Of a stretch of DNA of 64,000 nucleotides, positions 52,053 to 64,000 are shown piece by piece (position 1 is the stretch's first letter; each line of letters starts with the position of its first letter). The notes beneath the pieces were generated by a model, which did not search any database, was not told the origin of the DNA, and was given only the letters and a program-made list of their open reading frames with translations. This stretch comes from Pterois miles (lineage: Eukaryota; Chordata; Actinopteri; Perciformes; Scorpaenidae), in contig CAMQGK010000299.1 in NCBI GenBank assembly GCA_947000775.1, positions 13,702,001-13,766,000 of the forward strand. Direction: 5' to 3'. The position numbers and the translations under genes were made by a program.

Positions 52053-53399
52053 GGATGTTATATTTAACGTTAGTTAAATATCTGTTAGAAAATAAAGCAG
52101 GATTTACTAAGTTTAAGGCGAATTACTTTTCTAAAGAAGTGTTGTATGTGGTTAGCCACCATGATCAGCCTATGGGATTAACTAGCTGCTGCTTCCGCTA
52201 CCTCACTGGAAGTTGCACCCATCATTATTTCTACAGTAATGCCCTGAGAATAAGATGGATAAGTGCTTATTGTTAACATAAAAATAGATTCAGAAAGTGA
52301 CAGCATATTTATTTATATTGTTAGTGTTGAAATTCTATGCTCCATTGATATCACCGCCAGTGTCACCTTATGGTTTCCTCAGCGTGCCCTCACATTGTGC
52401 GCGTACATGAACAAACAGTATTTTTTGTGTTACATTGCCTCCAGAATAATATCACTCTTTTAAAAATGGCTGTTTCCCTTTTAAGATGGTTAGTATTGTT
52501 TTAGGTTGACTGTCACATTGTCATTCAAGCCTGTACCTGCCACTTAAAGCTCAAACTCATGCCACGCTGCTGCTCAGATTTTCTGTTTTTTTCTGTTTTT
52601 TTCTTCTTCTAAGGTCGTCCCTTCACAGCAACGTTAGCAACATGTTTTAATGAGCCGAGGTCTCAGCAGCACAGGAGGCAGCAGCATTTCTCATTTTGGT
52701 TCCAGCATGAAAGGACACCTGTGCTTAAAGGATGCTGAAGCAGGTGAAAAAAGAGTGTTGTGCATTGGTTTGGATAAATGCCAGACTGTCACATTGGAAA
52801 TTGCATTTTGGTCGTTGAAGAGTAATGGGACAAGCACCTCAGCAGTACTTACACGTCCATTTTAGGGGAAATGTCTTGTGTCCGCTGATGAGTAGATCTG
52901 TGTTCGAGGTTGTAGCTAATTGACTAATGGGCAGTGTCTCTGCTAGATTCATTTCCTGTATGCTGAACAGGTGATTAAGCACACTTGCAGCACACTGCCT
53001 GCAAAATAACAGCGAAGAGCCATCGATGCAAAGCAAAATTTGTATTCATTGCTGTGGATGCATGTCTGCAGAGAAGTTTCTGTCTGTTGCCTTCAGGATT
53101 ACAGATTAAAAACAAAGTGCTGCTGGGAACAACATTGCCCATCTATTTACCCAGTGTTAGGAAAATCCAGTAATAATACAGCGACAGATGTTTATTTTTT
53201 AATGTAAACATGTAACTTATTTTTGGAAGGAATCCAGTGAATGTGATTATTTCATATTATTTAAGTGCAATAACAGTAAGGTTCAGAGTAATATACGGAA
53301 TAAACTGTAGCATAAAGAGTAAATACAGAACATAGAACAAGCAGTAAGATATATACAGTATGAAAAATATGTAGTGCTGGTATAAGTATAGTGAGATTA
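52053..53399. other. Stretch without recognised gene
   Basis: AT-rich; no exon or element recognised beyond short TTTTTTCTG runs near 52,580. Confidence 0.45.
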
Positions 53400-53826
53400 G
53401 GGATGTTAATAATTAACTGTTTAACCGTTAACCGATCAATGCTATCGGTTAAACGGTTAAAAGAAATATTAAAAAAATATTAAAAAGCTGTCAGCGGCTT
53501 GTCGCTTAAAGGAGAAAACCTGGTCCACCTTAACAGATACAGGAAGTTGACTCGGGTCTTGAGCTGAGGAGTCGTATCATTTAGTCACTGACAAATACAC
53601 TGTAAACACACTGTCTGCTACAGCGGCGTATAACGCCACTTGACAACCTCACACTCCACCGCCGCCACACACACACGGTCTGTCGGACACTCGCTAAAGT
53701 TACGCCGGGCAGACAGAGTAGGGTTACGCCAGTACTGGGGACTCGGTTGTCTGTTGTACTCATATACTGCAGCTGGTGTATCACTGCATGCGACGCACTA
53801 ATTGGTTACCGAGGGTAGGTTATCGA
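53400..53826 (+). mobile_element. Transposon-like repeat, unexpanded copy
   Basis: Starts AGGGATGTTAATAATTAACT, has GTTTAACCGTTAACCGATCA, CACTGTCTGCTACAGCGGCG and CTCATATACTGCAGCTGGTG, and ends near GGTTACCGAGGGTAGGTTA. It holds only one degenerate version (CAGACAGAG and ACTGGGGAC) of the segment amplified to 51-bp units in the 38-kb copy. Confidence 0.7.
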
Positions 53827-56133
53827 ATATACAACAAAAATTACAATATACTGTATAATTTTAACTTATTTCTCACAACGGCAACAAACATGTCACACTT
53901 CATAAACTCTGAGCTTGGATAAACTTTCCACTTACAAAGTCGTGAACACCACAAGATGGGGCGTTCATAGGACTCATCTCGTAAACATGGTAGACACGAC
54001 GCGATTTTTAAATCTTGTTAACTGCAGTTGACTGACCTTAGGCTGAGACATAGAATACAGATAACATTGATTTTTGCTCTCAGTTAGTCCACAATACACA
54101 GTTAAAGGAGTCACCTTATGAGCCACAAATGTATCTTTGCTTGCTCTCTTGATATCCTGTCTTGGCCAGTGTAGCTTAAATTCATTGGTGATGACAAGCA
54201 TGGTGATTTTTCTTTTTTTATGTAAGTAATTGGTCTGCAGTACCCTGCGTTTTATTTCCCAGACCTCGGGCAAACGTAAAATATGGTCAGGGGAGAGCGC
54301 CTTAGACACCTTGCTGTGAGCAGGGAGTCTGGTCTAAGCAGGCCAATTTGTCCGAGGAACGGTTTCTCAAACTGGCAGAAAGACTCTTCGACACAGGAGG
54401 GGTTTCTTCATGATGTGAAGCAGCACAAAAAAGGCAAACATGAACTGCTTGACTTTCCACAGAGGCATTTGTATTACATGAAAGCTTCAACACTCATGGC
54501 CTCTGAGAAGGAGATGAGAGGGGAAGCTTAAATGGCATATTTATCAGTGAAACGGGGACTTAGAGTGTTGGTCGCATAATTTGTTTTGATCTTATTTCTG
54601 GCCTTTTCAGTTAATAATACAGAAACCCAGTGGACAAAGGAGAATTATTTTTTCTGTCACGATTGAGATTTGAATGGGCTTTCAATGGATGTTTTTTTTT
54701 TTTCATATTGTTTGCCAGATTTGGTCTCAGCAATCCATATCGTTGTAAACCAGACAAATAGCACAGGGAGGTGGTTTGCCCTCGCTTCTCTTTTAATCGT
54801 CGTCTGCTGGGCAGACAGCTGCACAACCTTCATGACCCTTTTAGCTTCAAGTGACAAGGGGAGTCGACCTTGGGAAATGTTGCCCGACTTTCTGCTTTTA
54901 ACCCCTAAAACCATTAGCTATCTTTTCCATTAAGTAGTTTTTCACACACATAAAAAAAGACATGCATAACTAAACATTTTCAGACGTGTTTTGGTTCAAC
55001 AAATCAGGAAAGAACTGTGTGATTGTCTAGGGGAGATGGTATTTTGTTAAAAGATCACTTTGTGGGATTTCACAAATATTTATTTCACTTTAAATAAAAA
55101 AAAAGCCAAATGTTACCCAAAGCAAGGCTCCACAGAAGCTATTTAAATCCCCCGCAAAGCCCTGAACAAAACATATTTCTGAGAAAGAAATTAAGAATGA
55201 CGGAGATGTGACTTTCTTACTGCCTCTCATTATTGTTGCTGTAACTTATTTAGCCTCCCCATTGGTTGGCTCAGCTTAATTAATGTGTTGGCAGCTCAGT
55301 GTGAAATTCAGATTAAGTCTTATAAAGCGTTCCCTACAGAGAGAAATGTGCAAACTATAATTAGAAGATGAAAAAAAAAAGTATAAAGTCCATGCGATGC
55401 CCTTGAGGAAAGTTGATTATTGTGTTGCTGTTTTGTCTGAAGACTACTTTTGTGCAGAAATGACATTCTGCGTCCTTTCAAAATCTATGTCTTGGTTGTC
55501 CTTTATGAATATGAGGGAATCAGCGGCATTGACACTGGAGGATATTTGAGGGTTGGTGCAAGGACTCTTACACTGGCAAATGTTTTTTGATGTTGTTTGT
55601 TTAACAAATATTGGAAAACTATTTCCATAACATAATTTCAAACCAAGTAATGTCCTCATTCAGCTAATTAATTTAATATAGAGCAACGTAAAGGTTCTCT
55701 ATACGATATTCAGAGCATTAATATAGCAGCAAATTATTTTCTATATAAAGATATTGGGGAGTAATTTCTACCTAAGCAGAGAATGAAGTTGCTTTCCCCC
55801 TGTGTGTTGTAATCTAAGCTTGTCTGTGCTTTGTTTATGTAAAGCATACATGAATTTTAGTACATGTGAGTATCTCTGTTGTGCCCCACTGGCTAGCTAA
55901 TGGCCGCCGACAAATAATGTGTTTATTGCCAAGAAGTGAAGGTCAGTTGTTTGTTCCAGCGCCCGGCAACATAGCTACGCTACCATTTTGGATTGAAAGC
56001 AGCTACCGGACACTAGTAAAACGTCTGCCTGAAAGTGCCGTACAGAAGTAAAACTAGATTATTCCTATTCTATTGTCATATTCTACCAAAATGGCCCATG
56101 CTGAATTGGGATAGTAATTTTGAAAAATTTTCT
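53827..56133. other. Stretch without recognised gene
   Basis: No exon-like segment with good splice sites; AT-rich noncoding sequence. Confidence 0.4.
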
Positions 56134-56185
56134 TTCGAACGCTACAGTCTGACTAGTGGGGACTAGTCAGACTGTAGCGTTCGAA
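56134..56185. repeat. Perfect 24-bp inverted repeat with GGGG loop
   Basis: TTCGAACGCTACAGTCTGAC then TAGT (56,134-56,157) is exactly complementary to 56,162-56,185, separated by four G. It immediately precedes CTGATGA. Confidence 0.97.
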
Positions 56186-56330
56186 CTGATGAAGCCACTT
56201 GGATAAGGGGCGAAACGTCTTCAGAGACAAATCTAAGTCCAGTTGCCTTCGATTCAATTTTTTGCCAGAATGCTATAGTTACCATTATAACGCTGTCCCG
56301 ACAGACACATCGCCACCGAGGCATTAAAAG
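56186..56330 (+). mobile_element. Retroelement-end fragment with hammerhead-like motif
   Basis: CTGATGA (56,186-56,192), a stem GCCACTT/AAGGGGC with GGAT loop, then GAAACGTC (56,212-56,219), followed by GTCCAGTTGCC. The order matches a type I hammerhead core, though an extra A follows CTGATGA and one stem II pair is broken. Similar sequences are common in fish DNA as I recall; the element family is not certain. Confidence 0.45.
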
Positions 56331-56912
56331 CTCACCCTCCGGTTCCCCGGCAGGTTAACACTGTTAGTTCGGTTTGCACTTTTTGCTGTTGTTTGCACTG
56401 CTAATGCACCATTAGCCGCCGGCTCAGCCGTCACCAGGTTGAGAGCCGTGTGGAGGCTATGCCTCTGCTCTTAATGTCATATTGAGAACCTTTAACTGCC
56501 ACTTGAGTTCATGTAATTGCCTGAAAACCTTTGTGTCTGTGGGCCAATCTTTCTAAATATTGTTGACACACTTGATCAGAGTGTCTACATCACAACTCTG
56601 AAAGCAGCACTTCACGTCAGATCCTCCCCCTGTCTACTGTCTGCCCTTTGACAACCAGCCCTTGTAGCTACCCCAGACGGCGCTGTTTGCATCACCAACC
56701 GCTGTTTGTGTTCTCTGTTGGAAAAAGATCGACAGTGAGCGGAGCGCCGAACGGTGACAGTCCGCTGCCTTGACTTGCCACGCCACTGAGCCGAATGTCA
56801 AGTTGTGTCTGTCGCTTCTGCTGTGTGTCAATACAAGGCTCTTTCAGTCCGTTGCTCGCCTTCAGTTAAAGTTTTTTTTTTTTTTTTTATGTCACTGTGG
56901 TTGCCTTTGTAG

Positions 56913-57028
56913 AGGACTGTCGGGTGTCCCCTCCGGAGAGGGATTGGGACTGTGGTTCAGCCCAGCGAAATGTAGCGCCTCACTGCCCTCAAAGCCAGAT
57001 TTGGAGACCTGCCTGCTGTCTACTCATG
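56913..57028 (+). CDS. Exon-like segment, possible exon 2 of the 32.9-kb gene
   Basis: Preceded by a long T tract and TTTGTAG, followed by CATG|GTGAGT. Read after a phase-1 donor it encodes EDCRVSPPERDWDCGSAQRN and 19 further residues with no stop. It would join the candidate exon at 32,929-32,974 across a 24-kb intron. Cys/Trp-rich and unfamiliar. Both splice signals are good, but no family match supports it. Confidence 0.35.
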
Positions 57029-58194
57029 GTGAGTCATCGCTCAAGTTTCATGCCACTTGAACCAGCGTATGTAGCCGGGACCTCTTTTCACCTATTGATG
57101 CATCACACCAAGGTCATCATGTGAAGTAACAGCAGATTCATTGTCAGCCCTGTGTTTTGCAAGTGGGCCAACAACAAGAATACATTTACATTCTTTAACA
57201 TGTTTTTCTGAAAAAGATTCGCTGAAAGCAATAATTGTTTTCTTTTTTTAACCCCTGATATGCATACAGAAGCCAATCAGCCTTTAATGATAGGGGTGCG
57301 TACCTTCTAGAAATATTTGTTTAACCTTTTAGATGAAGGTTTCAGTAACTTCCAACCTGGCATTTTATCTTCCAATTTAGGAAAACATTTGTGTGCCTTG
57401 AACTTGTTTAAACATGTCATATAAAACAGGTTCTGCATGGGTTCACTTGCAGGAGTTAATATATCGTATTAATGGCTCTTCATTTGATAAAAGTGTTGCA
57501 TGTCATTAAACAAAAGAAGCTGTTAGTGTAATCGACTAGAAGTAACTTTTTACAATTTTTCTAAATTAATTTAAACTTGAGCTCTTTAATTTCTCAAGAT
57601 AATTTAGATTTTAATCTTGAAACGGGCACTGAAAATTGACCTTTTTTGTACCTGTTATGCATCTTTTTAGTAGGTGAGTCCGTCCTGCAGAATAACTCTG
57701 TCATCAGAAAATAGATAGATTCATGTTTCCCGTTTCAGTTTTCATGGTGAATTTTCCCAGTATGTGTGGTGGAGGTGCTGTCATCTCTTCAAGGAGCTGC
57801 CTGTCAAAAATAGTCTTATTTTTAAGTCCAGAGTACTGATCGATGTGCCGGCTTGAGGCCATATGTAATTACTCTGTGACTGGCCAGCCATGAAATTGTT
57901 GTTTGGCTCTGAAATAGATCCAAAGTCATTTTGTACGAAGTTTATTTTTTTTTTTTTTTAGAGTAAGGCCTTTTGGTGTTGCCATAATCAGAATGAATAT
58001 GACCATGGCAGCACCAGGAGCTGATAAGATAAGTCCCTTGGCCAATAAATAAGGTAAGCAGACCTCTGCAATCTCATTACCAGGGTTTAATATTGTCCCC
58101 TCCATAGATATACTATAGTGCTATTTATCCAGAAAAACAGCAGCTCTCTGGCTCACTTGTAGCAACAGGCTGAAGCAGCCAATGCAGTATCTGT
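57029..58194. other. Stretch without recognised gene
   Basis: AT-rich, includes a T run at 57,946-57,959. No feature recognised. Confidence 0.45.
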
Positions 58195-59400
58195 TAAGGC
58201 TTGAACGATACACCTATCTCCCTACTCAATACTATCACGATACTTGGGTCCTGATTCGATATTTACTGTATTGTGGTTTGATATTAAGATTTAATGCGAT
58301 TTTTGTTAAGTTTTTTAACTATAGACGATGGAAAAAAGTTGAATCATACACTTCAAGGGACTTTTACTTTGGAAAATATCTAAATTAATACAGTAAAAAT
58401 GTTTGATTTTCATCATGTTTCAGAAATGTCAGAGATGTCCTGAATTCAAATATATCAGGATCATTGTCAGGCATTATTTATTAAATATTTTCCAGTAAAA
58501 TAAAGATATTTGCTTCACAAATTAGTGGCATTTCCTTTTTAATTTATAAGGGACATTTAATTTTTTATACTTCTGGTGACTATAATCAACCAATCTCAAA
58601 CCGGACGGAGTCACACATGTATACTTCTGCTAACGTCACCAAGTCCGTCTCTAGCTCTCCAGTTAGCTCTGTTCTCTTTATACACCCATGTTCAGCTCCA
58701 TCGGGGCCAATGCTTTCAATGCTTTTAACATAAATGTCAGTATGTGGGTGCTCTACAGTTGTAGCGTCAGCCAATTTGACCACAGACATGAGAGTGACGG
58801 CTGGCTTGACCTAACGTTACCACAATATAATAATGTTTCCTGTCTATGACAGAATTAGCATCACAGCTTTAGCCATGATGTCTAGCTCTGCTTTCCCTGC
58901 AATGTTTGAAACCCAAAGTGTTTCCATACTTTACTGTGTGTGTAGTGTTTACTACTTTGGATCCAACATGTGAGGATGCAGGTTGTATCCACAAGGAACA
59001 TCTGCGGTTTTCTACTTTTTCATTTTGGCTCGCTGCGTCTGACTCCGGTTTGTTTTGGTTGATGGATACAGAACGGATTTGACATATGGCAATATGTCTC
59101 CATATTTTACTGTATGTGTAGTGTTTACTACTTTGGATTTAACATGTGAGGTGGCAGGTCGTATTCATGCAGATCCTCTGACGTTCTCTACTTTCTGTGA
59201 TTTGTTTTTGGTGATGGATATAGAACGGATAAACATCACATTATTCTGACTACAACAATAAAAGAGGTAATTTTCTTCAACTCAAATTAAGCAAATATAT
59301 CGATTTAGGCATTAAAAAATTGATTTCAAAATCTTAAAAAAAAAAAAAAAAAAAAAATCACAATACATATTGTACTGTTTTTTTCCCCCCACCCCTACTA
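58195..59400. mobile_element. 1.2-kb repeat, copy 1 (pair with 62.6 kb)
   Basis: Shares long near-identical blocks with 62,645-63,655 in the same orientation: GAAAAAAGTTGAATCATACA, CTTCAAGGGACTTTTACTTT, ATATCAGGATCATTGTCAG, and GAAACCCAAAGTGTTTCCAT. The 58,920-59,250 part holds an internal tandem duplication of about 175 bp (GTGTAGTGTTTACTACTTTG twice). A22 run at 59,336-59,357. Probably a non-autonomous DNA transposon. Confidence 0.75.
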
Positions 59401-62400
59401 CATATTTACATCTGTGGTCTCCTCCACACACATTATGTCTGCAGTCTGTTTCTAGTGTGTGTGTGAGGATGAACAGCTTCTGTCAGCTGTTAAAGGGAGT
59501 GTGGAGCTTGCAGGCTGCAGAGAGGTATGCAGAGTGACAGTCGCTGGCTCACATGTATGCAGCTGTGGCCTGCGAGATGCGGGCCGGCAAATGGAGTGGA
59601 AGAGTAGTCCCATTAAACCCTGGCTCTCCTCTGAGAAGGAGGCTAACAGCTCTGAACGCTGGCCTCTCGCTCTCCGGCAGAAAGTGCTGACACAAATTTT
59701 TGTCTGACTAAAATGCCTTCTGACCGCATGACACTGGCTCTTTTCTTCCTCTGAGATTCCACGGCCGTAAAGCCGGAGCCACACAAAAGAGACACAGTCT
59801 GCAAGTGCTGCTTCGGAGGTGGCATAAATTATAATCATACCATAAACTGCCGCAAAGGTCTGCATTACTCACATTTTAGAGGAATTTCTTTGTTTGAGCA
59901 GTTAATTGGGTTTATATGCGCAAAAGCTTTCATTTTTCATCTCCTTCACGTTATCCTGGGAAACAAATTAATTTTGCTCTGTAAGTCTCTCTGTCTTGTT
60001 AAGCAGCTTCACATATACGCTATGTTCCATGACATCTATTCAAAGATGCACAAATCCTGAAATTCGCAAGTGTCCTGGACCAGAGAAAGGCTGCCTTGTC
60101 CCTTGTGGCGTGCAGCGTGGATGTGTCAGTTTGTGATTGACGGGGCATGGCTCCTGTGTTGGCCACTGGTGCAGAGATGAAGCATGACAGTGTCTCTAGG
60201 CGCATTAAGCACTGGATTCTAGTCTGCCAATTGTGCATGTCATCAAATGCAAAGTGCTGTTAAGCTCTGGATACTTTTGACGGAGGTGGTTTTGCAGTAT
60301 TTTTTCAAAGAGAAGCTGTCATTACTGATTTCCACACGCCTTCCTGTTACAGTAACAGCTGCATTTATATGCTTTCTTCTGATAACATTAGACAGGCTTT
60401 GACCAATGAGATGCTCCAGGCTGTAAATCTCTGCTGAACGCTGGAAGGGATGATGATGAGCGTGATCAGTGTTGTCAAGTTCTTGGAGGGGATCTGAAAA
60501 AGATGGTTGCTCCCCAGTGGGGGTGTGTGGGTGGTTAGCAACAGCCCACAGCTACTGAAGGGGAGTTGTGTCAAATCTGACACACTGAAACCCACAAACG
60601 CCAACACTGACAGCCAGTTGTGACGAAAACCAATTTACAAGCATGAGGAATTCTGTTTGAGTTGTGGGGGAGCTGTCCTCCTTGACTTGATCTGGTTGTT
60701 TTAGTTCTTTAGTCATGCATGTATGGTGCTAAATAGGCTAGTTTATCTTTGGGCTCTGTTAGGACTTGTAGTCACAGATCAGCCGGAGATTTAGAGCAAA
60801 TGAAACAAGTTTTTAGCTGGAATGTACAAGGAACATAATGCAGGTAGGATGCACATTACCTTGTCTTACAGACACAATACTGAAGCTGCAGACTTCACTA
60901 AATGGCCCATCTGTTCGAGAGATAAATGGATGAAGACAGAGGAATGCTTGAGAACCGTTCTAGCTGCTCTGATTGTCAAAAGAGCTGGTGCAGTGTAGTA
61001 GTTTCTAATGTAAAATACTCAGACAGACGATGGCTGGGTACACATGTGACACGTCTCTCCCACAGAGACCAGGGCCCAATTCCTGGTAGGGCTACCTCTG
61101 GCTTAGTCATGCATTCCAGCTGCTAACACTGTTGGGAGTTAAGTGGGAAGCCTGTGAGGGATTGGGGTCTTGTCCCTGCACTCCAGTCTGAGATCAGAGT
61201 AATGGTTATTATTATGGCCATAATCGTGGCTCCCTAGCTAGTAATTTTTATCTGCAAAACGTTCTCACTCCCAACTCGTCAAATACAGTAGCTTGGTCAG
61301 CGGCCCTATGTGTCAGTGACGCTCAAGTAGACTAGTAGGGAGTAAAGCAGGAAGTCGGGTTACATGGTATAAAAGAGCGATAGCTGGTGGCTTTCAAAAG
61401 CCAGCTTTTAGTCTGTTTTAATCAAACTCTAGCACGGTTTGTTTTGGTGGTAGTAATCATACTCTGGGGCAGACCAAAACAACTGGTCCAAGTCAGCATT
61501 GCCTTTTTTAAGTTACGCAACATAGCCCACTTCACTACTTCACTTTTAATACAAACCGCAGTCTTTTCCTAAGCCTAACCAAGTCTTTTCCTGTGAAAAC
61601 AGAAGTTTATTTTGAAGGCAACGTATGCATGTAACAGGCATAAGTGTGTAAAACTGACGCTAGAAGTGCTTGTGCATCATAGTTTGAAGTGTAGAGCCAC
61701 GGACCAAGCTACGAGTTTGGGGTGAGAATATGTTGTTATCTGATGGGACAATCAACCAACTAACTAATGCTTTCGAATCACTATGTTGTCTGTCACGTCT
61801 CAAACACGCCGCTGGTTTAAAAGAAATGCTCTGTGTGCTTTCTGGCTTGAATGCTTAATAGATGCAAGCGAGTCTATTGTCATGCAAGTCATTAAAACAT
61901 TTCAGGCTGGCGGTTTCGAAGCTGGGCACATTGGATAGCTCAGAAGCTTGAGATGGGAGGCAGAGAATCACTCTTTCAGGGGCACATACTGAATATGAAA
62001 GGGATTTGAGAGGCTTTTTGTGATGTTTGTCATATGAACAACTTTGTGTTAGTCGTGTCAGTGGAGTTATGTGCACATTTTTTCAGTCAGAGTGCACAAT
62101 GACAAAAGCACAAAGAAAAGGTTATTTAGCTGACGGATCAAAAATTGTCATTGACGATATTTGCCATTTGCAGACGGACACGCAGTACCTTATAACTCAA
62201 ATGGGAGAGTATTCATTCAACAGGCTTCAATTGTCCAACGTAAAGCCATGTCATTAACAATAATGCTGTCTGGCTTCTGGTGGCCAGGGTCCAGCACAGG
62301 AAATGAAAGTGTGTGCTAATGTAGGTTTGAGAAATAACACGGCGTGAAAGGCAAATCTGCATTGTAGTTTAGACTGAGCTGTAGTACAATTTCCCTCACA

Positions 62401-62644
62401 TACTTTTCTCATTTCACTTTCATGAATAATAATTGTGGAAGTAGAAAATGATTTTCATTCTGTCAAGAGTGGGTCTTTCTATTCTACCACTCCTCTCAAA
62501 AATCCTGCAAGATGGTGTTCAAGTCTATAGATTTGGCATATAAATCACAATCTATTCAATCCTTTGACTAAGCCCACCTCAATTTGTTGTATTTGGATGT
62601 AATGCAACAAGACAACAACAGTCTGTCTCTGGACTGGGTTATGG
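59401..62644. other. Stretch without recognised gene
   Basis: Several ORFs of 60-137 codons overlap on both strands near 59,460-59,870, but none has splice context or family resemblance. A CCTAAGCCTAACCAAGTCTT repeat-like segment lies near 61,570. Confidence 0.4.
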
Positions 62645-63655
62645 TTGGGGCTGGGACGATACACTTATCTCCTGTTTCAAAACTATCACAGTACTTCAAT
62701 ATGCATTGCGATTTTTAAGTATTGCGATTCTACAATTGAGATTTTTGTTAAGTTTTTTAACACTAGACCATGGAAAAAAGTTGAATCATACACTTCAAGG
62801 GACTTTTACTTTGGAAAATATCTAAATGAATACAGTAAAAATGTTTGATTTTCAGCATGTATGTAGTCAGAGATGTCCTGAAGTCAAATATATCAGGATC
62901 ATTGTCAGAATTATTCATAGATATTTTTCCAGAAACCCAAAAATCAAAGAATAAAGACATTTCCATCCTAAATTATTGGTATTTTCTTTTTAATTTATAA
63001 GAGACATGTAATGGTTTATACTTCTGGTGAATATACTCCAATCAGTCTTATTTCCATATGTGTATTTTGTATATACAGTTCCCTTATTTTGAAAACCAGA
63101 CGTAGTCACACGCTTATACTTCCCCTAACTTCGTCAAGTTCGTCTCTAGCTCTCCCCGTTAGCTCTGTTCTCTTTATACATCCATCTTCAGCTCCATCAG
63201 GGCCTTTTGAATGCATTTAACATGAATGTCAATATATGGGTATATATATTGTCGCATTGGGCTGATTTGACCACAGAGAGTAGAGTGACGGCTCGCAATA
63301 CGACAACGTTTCCTGTTCATGACAGAGGTAGCATGCAGCTTTAGCCATGATGTTTAGCTTTTCCTGACAATGTCTGAAACCCAAAGTGTTTCCATACTTT
63401 GCTGTATGTGTAGTGTTTACCACCTTAGATTTAAAATGTGGGGCGCAGGTTGTATCCACGGCCGTCTTTTCAATACTTCATTCACCTACTTTTCATTTTG
63501 GCTCTCTGCGTCTGACGGATATCGGATATTGGATATGACGTCATGTTACTCAGACTACAGCGATAAAATCTGCAGCTTCCTTCTACTTCCACAGAGACTC
63601 AAATGAGGCGTTAAAAGAAATTCAGTTATAACAAAAAAAACAAAAAAGTTAAGGT
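62645..63655. mobile_element. 1-kb repeat, copy 2 (pair with 58.2 kb)
   Basis: Same family and orientation as 58,195-59,400 but lacking the second half of the internal duplication. It starts GGGGCTGGGACGATACAC and ends near an A-rich AACAAAAAAAACAAAAAAG tract. Confidence 0.75.
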
Positions 63656-63955
63656 GTTCGGTAGGAACAAAGTCTCAAAGCAATTCTTCATAACCCTCTA
63701 CAGTAAATTGCAAACTATTAAGACACTTCATGGTGAGCCTCATTCTACCAAGCCAATCATGGTTTCTTAATTTCCATCACAGTCTGAAGCATAATTAATG
63801 TGTGCATGAGATTGCAAATATGATGCAGAGGTAGTAAACAGAGACATCCAGCTATCAACCGAGCTTTGGAGGGAATTCTTTAAAGCGACGCTCCTTTGGG
63901 ACCATTTATGCGCAGGTTTGTTCAAAATGAACTCCTCCCCTCTCGTCTCTGGCAG

Positions 63956-64000
63956 CCGTCATCGACAGCTGGGCCCGGCTAACAGCTGCCTCCCCCTCCC
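63956..64000 (+). other. Possible exon start at window edge
   Basis: TCTCGTCTCTGGCAG is a good acceptor and the following 45 bp (CCGTCATCGACAGCTGGGCC on) are GC-rich and open in two frames (VIDSWARLTAASPS or RHRQLGPANSCLPL). After a phase-0 donor it would hit a stop, so it cannot directly follow the 56,913 exon. Truncated by the window. Confidence 0.25.

Noticed and set aside
59452..59865. 137-codon minus-strand ORF
   Set aside because: Overlaps other ORFs in several frames, with no splice support and no recognisable domain.

Overview
The window is vertebrate nuclear DNA, almost certainly from a ray-finned (teleost) fish. Genes are split by GT-AG introns, the interspersed repeats are fish-type (Tc1/mariner, hAT, tRNA-derived SINE, LINE-tail fragments), and microsatellites are common. 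Nothing looks bacterial: no operons, no CRISPR array, no insertion sequences.

Left third (1-26,500): three genes in the order wnk4 (+), coa3 (-), cntd1 (+). As I recall it, human 17q21 has the same order and orientation. Only the C-terminal part of wnk4 is inside (nine exons, 1412-13239, 719 residues in window). It carries the SPAK/OSR1-docking RFQV motif, the C-terminal coiled coil, three RRxS phosphosites and a KGVTF PP1-docking motif. coa3 (two coding exons, 99 aa) lies tail-to-tail with wnk4, their poly(A) signals about 190 bp apart. cntd1 (seven coding exons, 309 aa) lies head-to-head with coa3, sharing a 377-bp candidate bidirectional promoter with a YY1-ETS composite site.

Middle (26,500-33,000): exon-like minus-strand segments at 26,571-29,471 look like parts of an unrecognised gene converging on cntd1. 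They are not BECN1, the human neighbour. A GC-rich, CpG-containing block at 32,560-32,974 looks like a promoter and first coding exon of an unrecognised plus-strand gene, with a phase-compatible exon-like segment 24 kb away at 56,913-57,028.

Right half (33,000-64,000): intergenic or intronic sequence dominated by repeats. It holds a hAT element with perfect 8-bp target duplications, a three-copy TAGGGCTGTCA element family, a 51-bp minisatellite (17 units) amplified inside one of two copies of a transposon-like repeat, a THAP-like fragment, paired 1-kb repeats at 58.2 and 62.6 kb, and a perfect 24-bp hairpin next to a hammerhead-like motif at 56.1-56.2 kb.

Gene identities come from reading translated exons against remembered family sequences. 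Splice sites were placed by GT-AG rule and reading phase. Repeat families were named by end structure and by comparing copies inside the window. No database search was possible.
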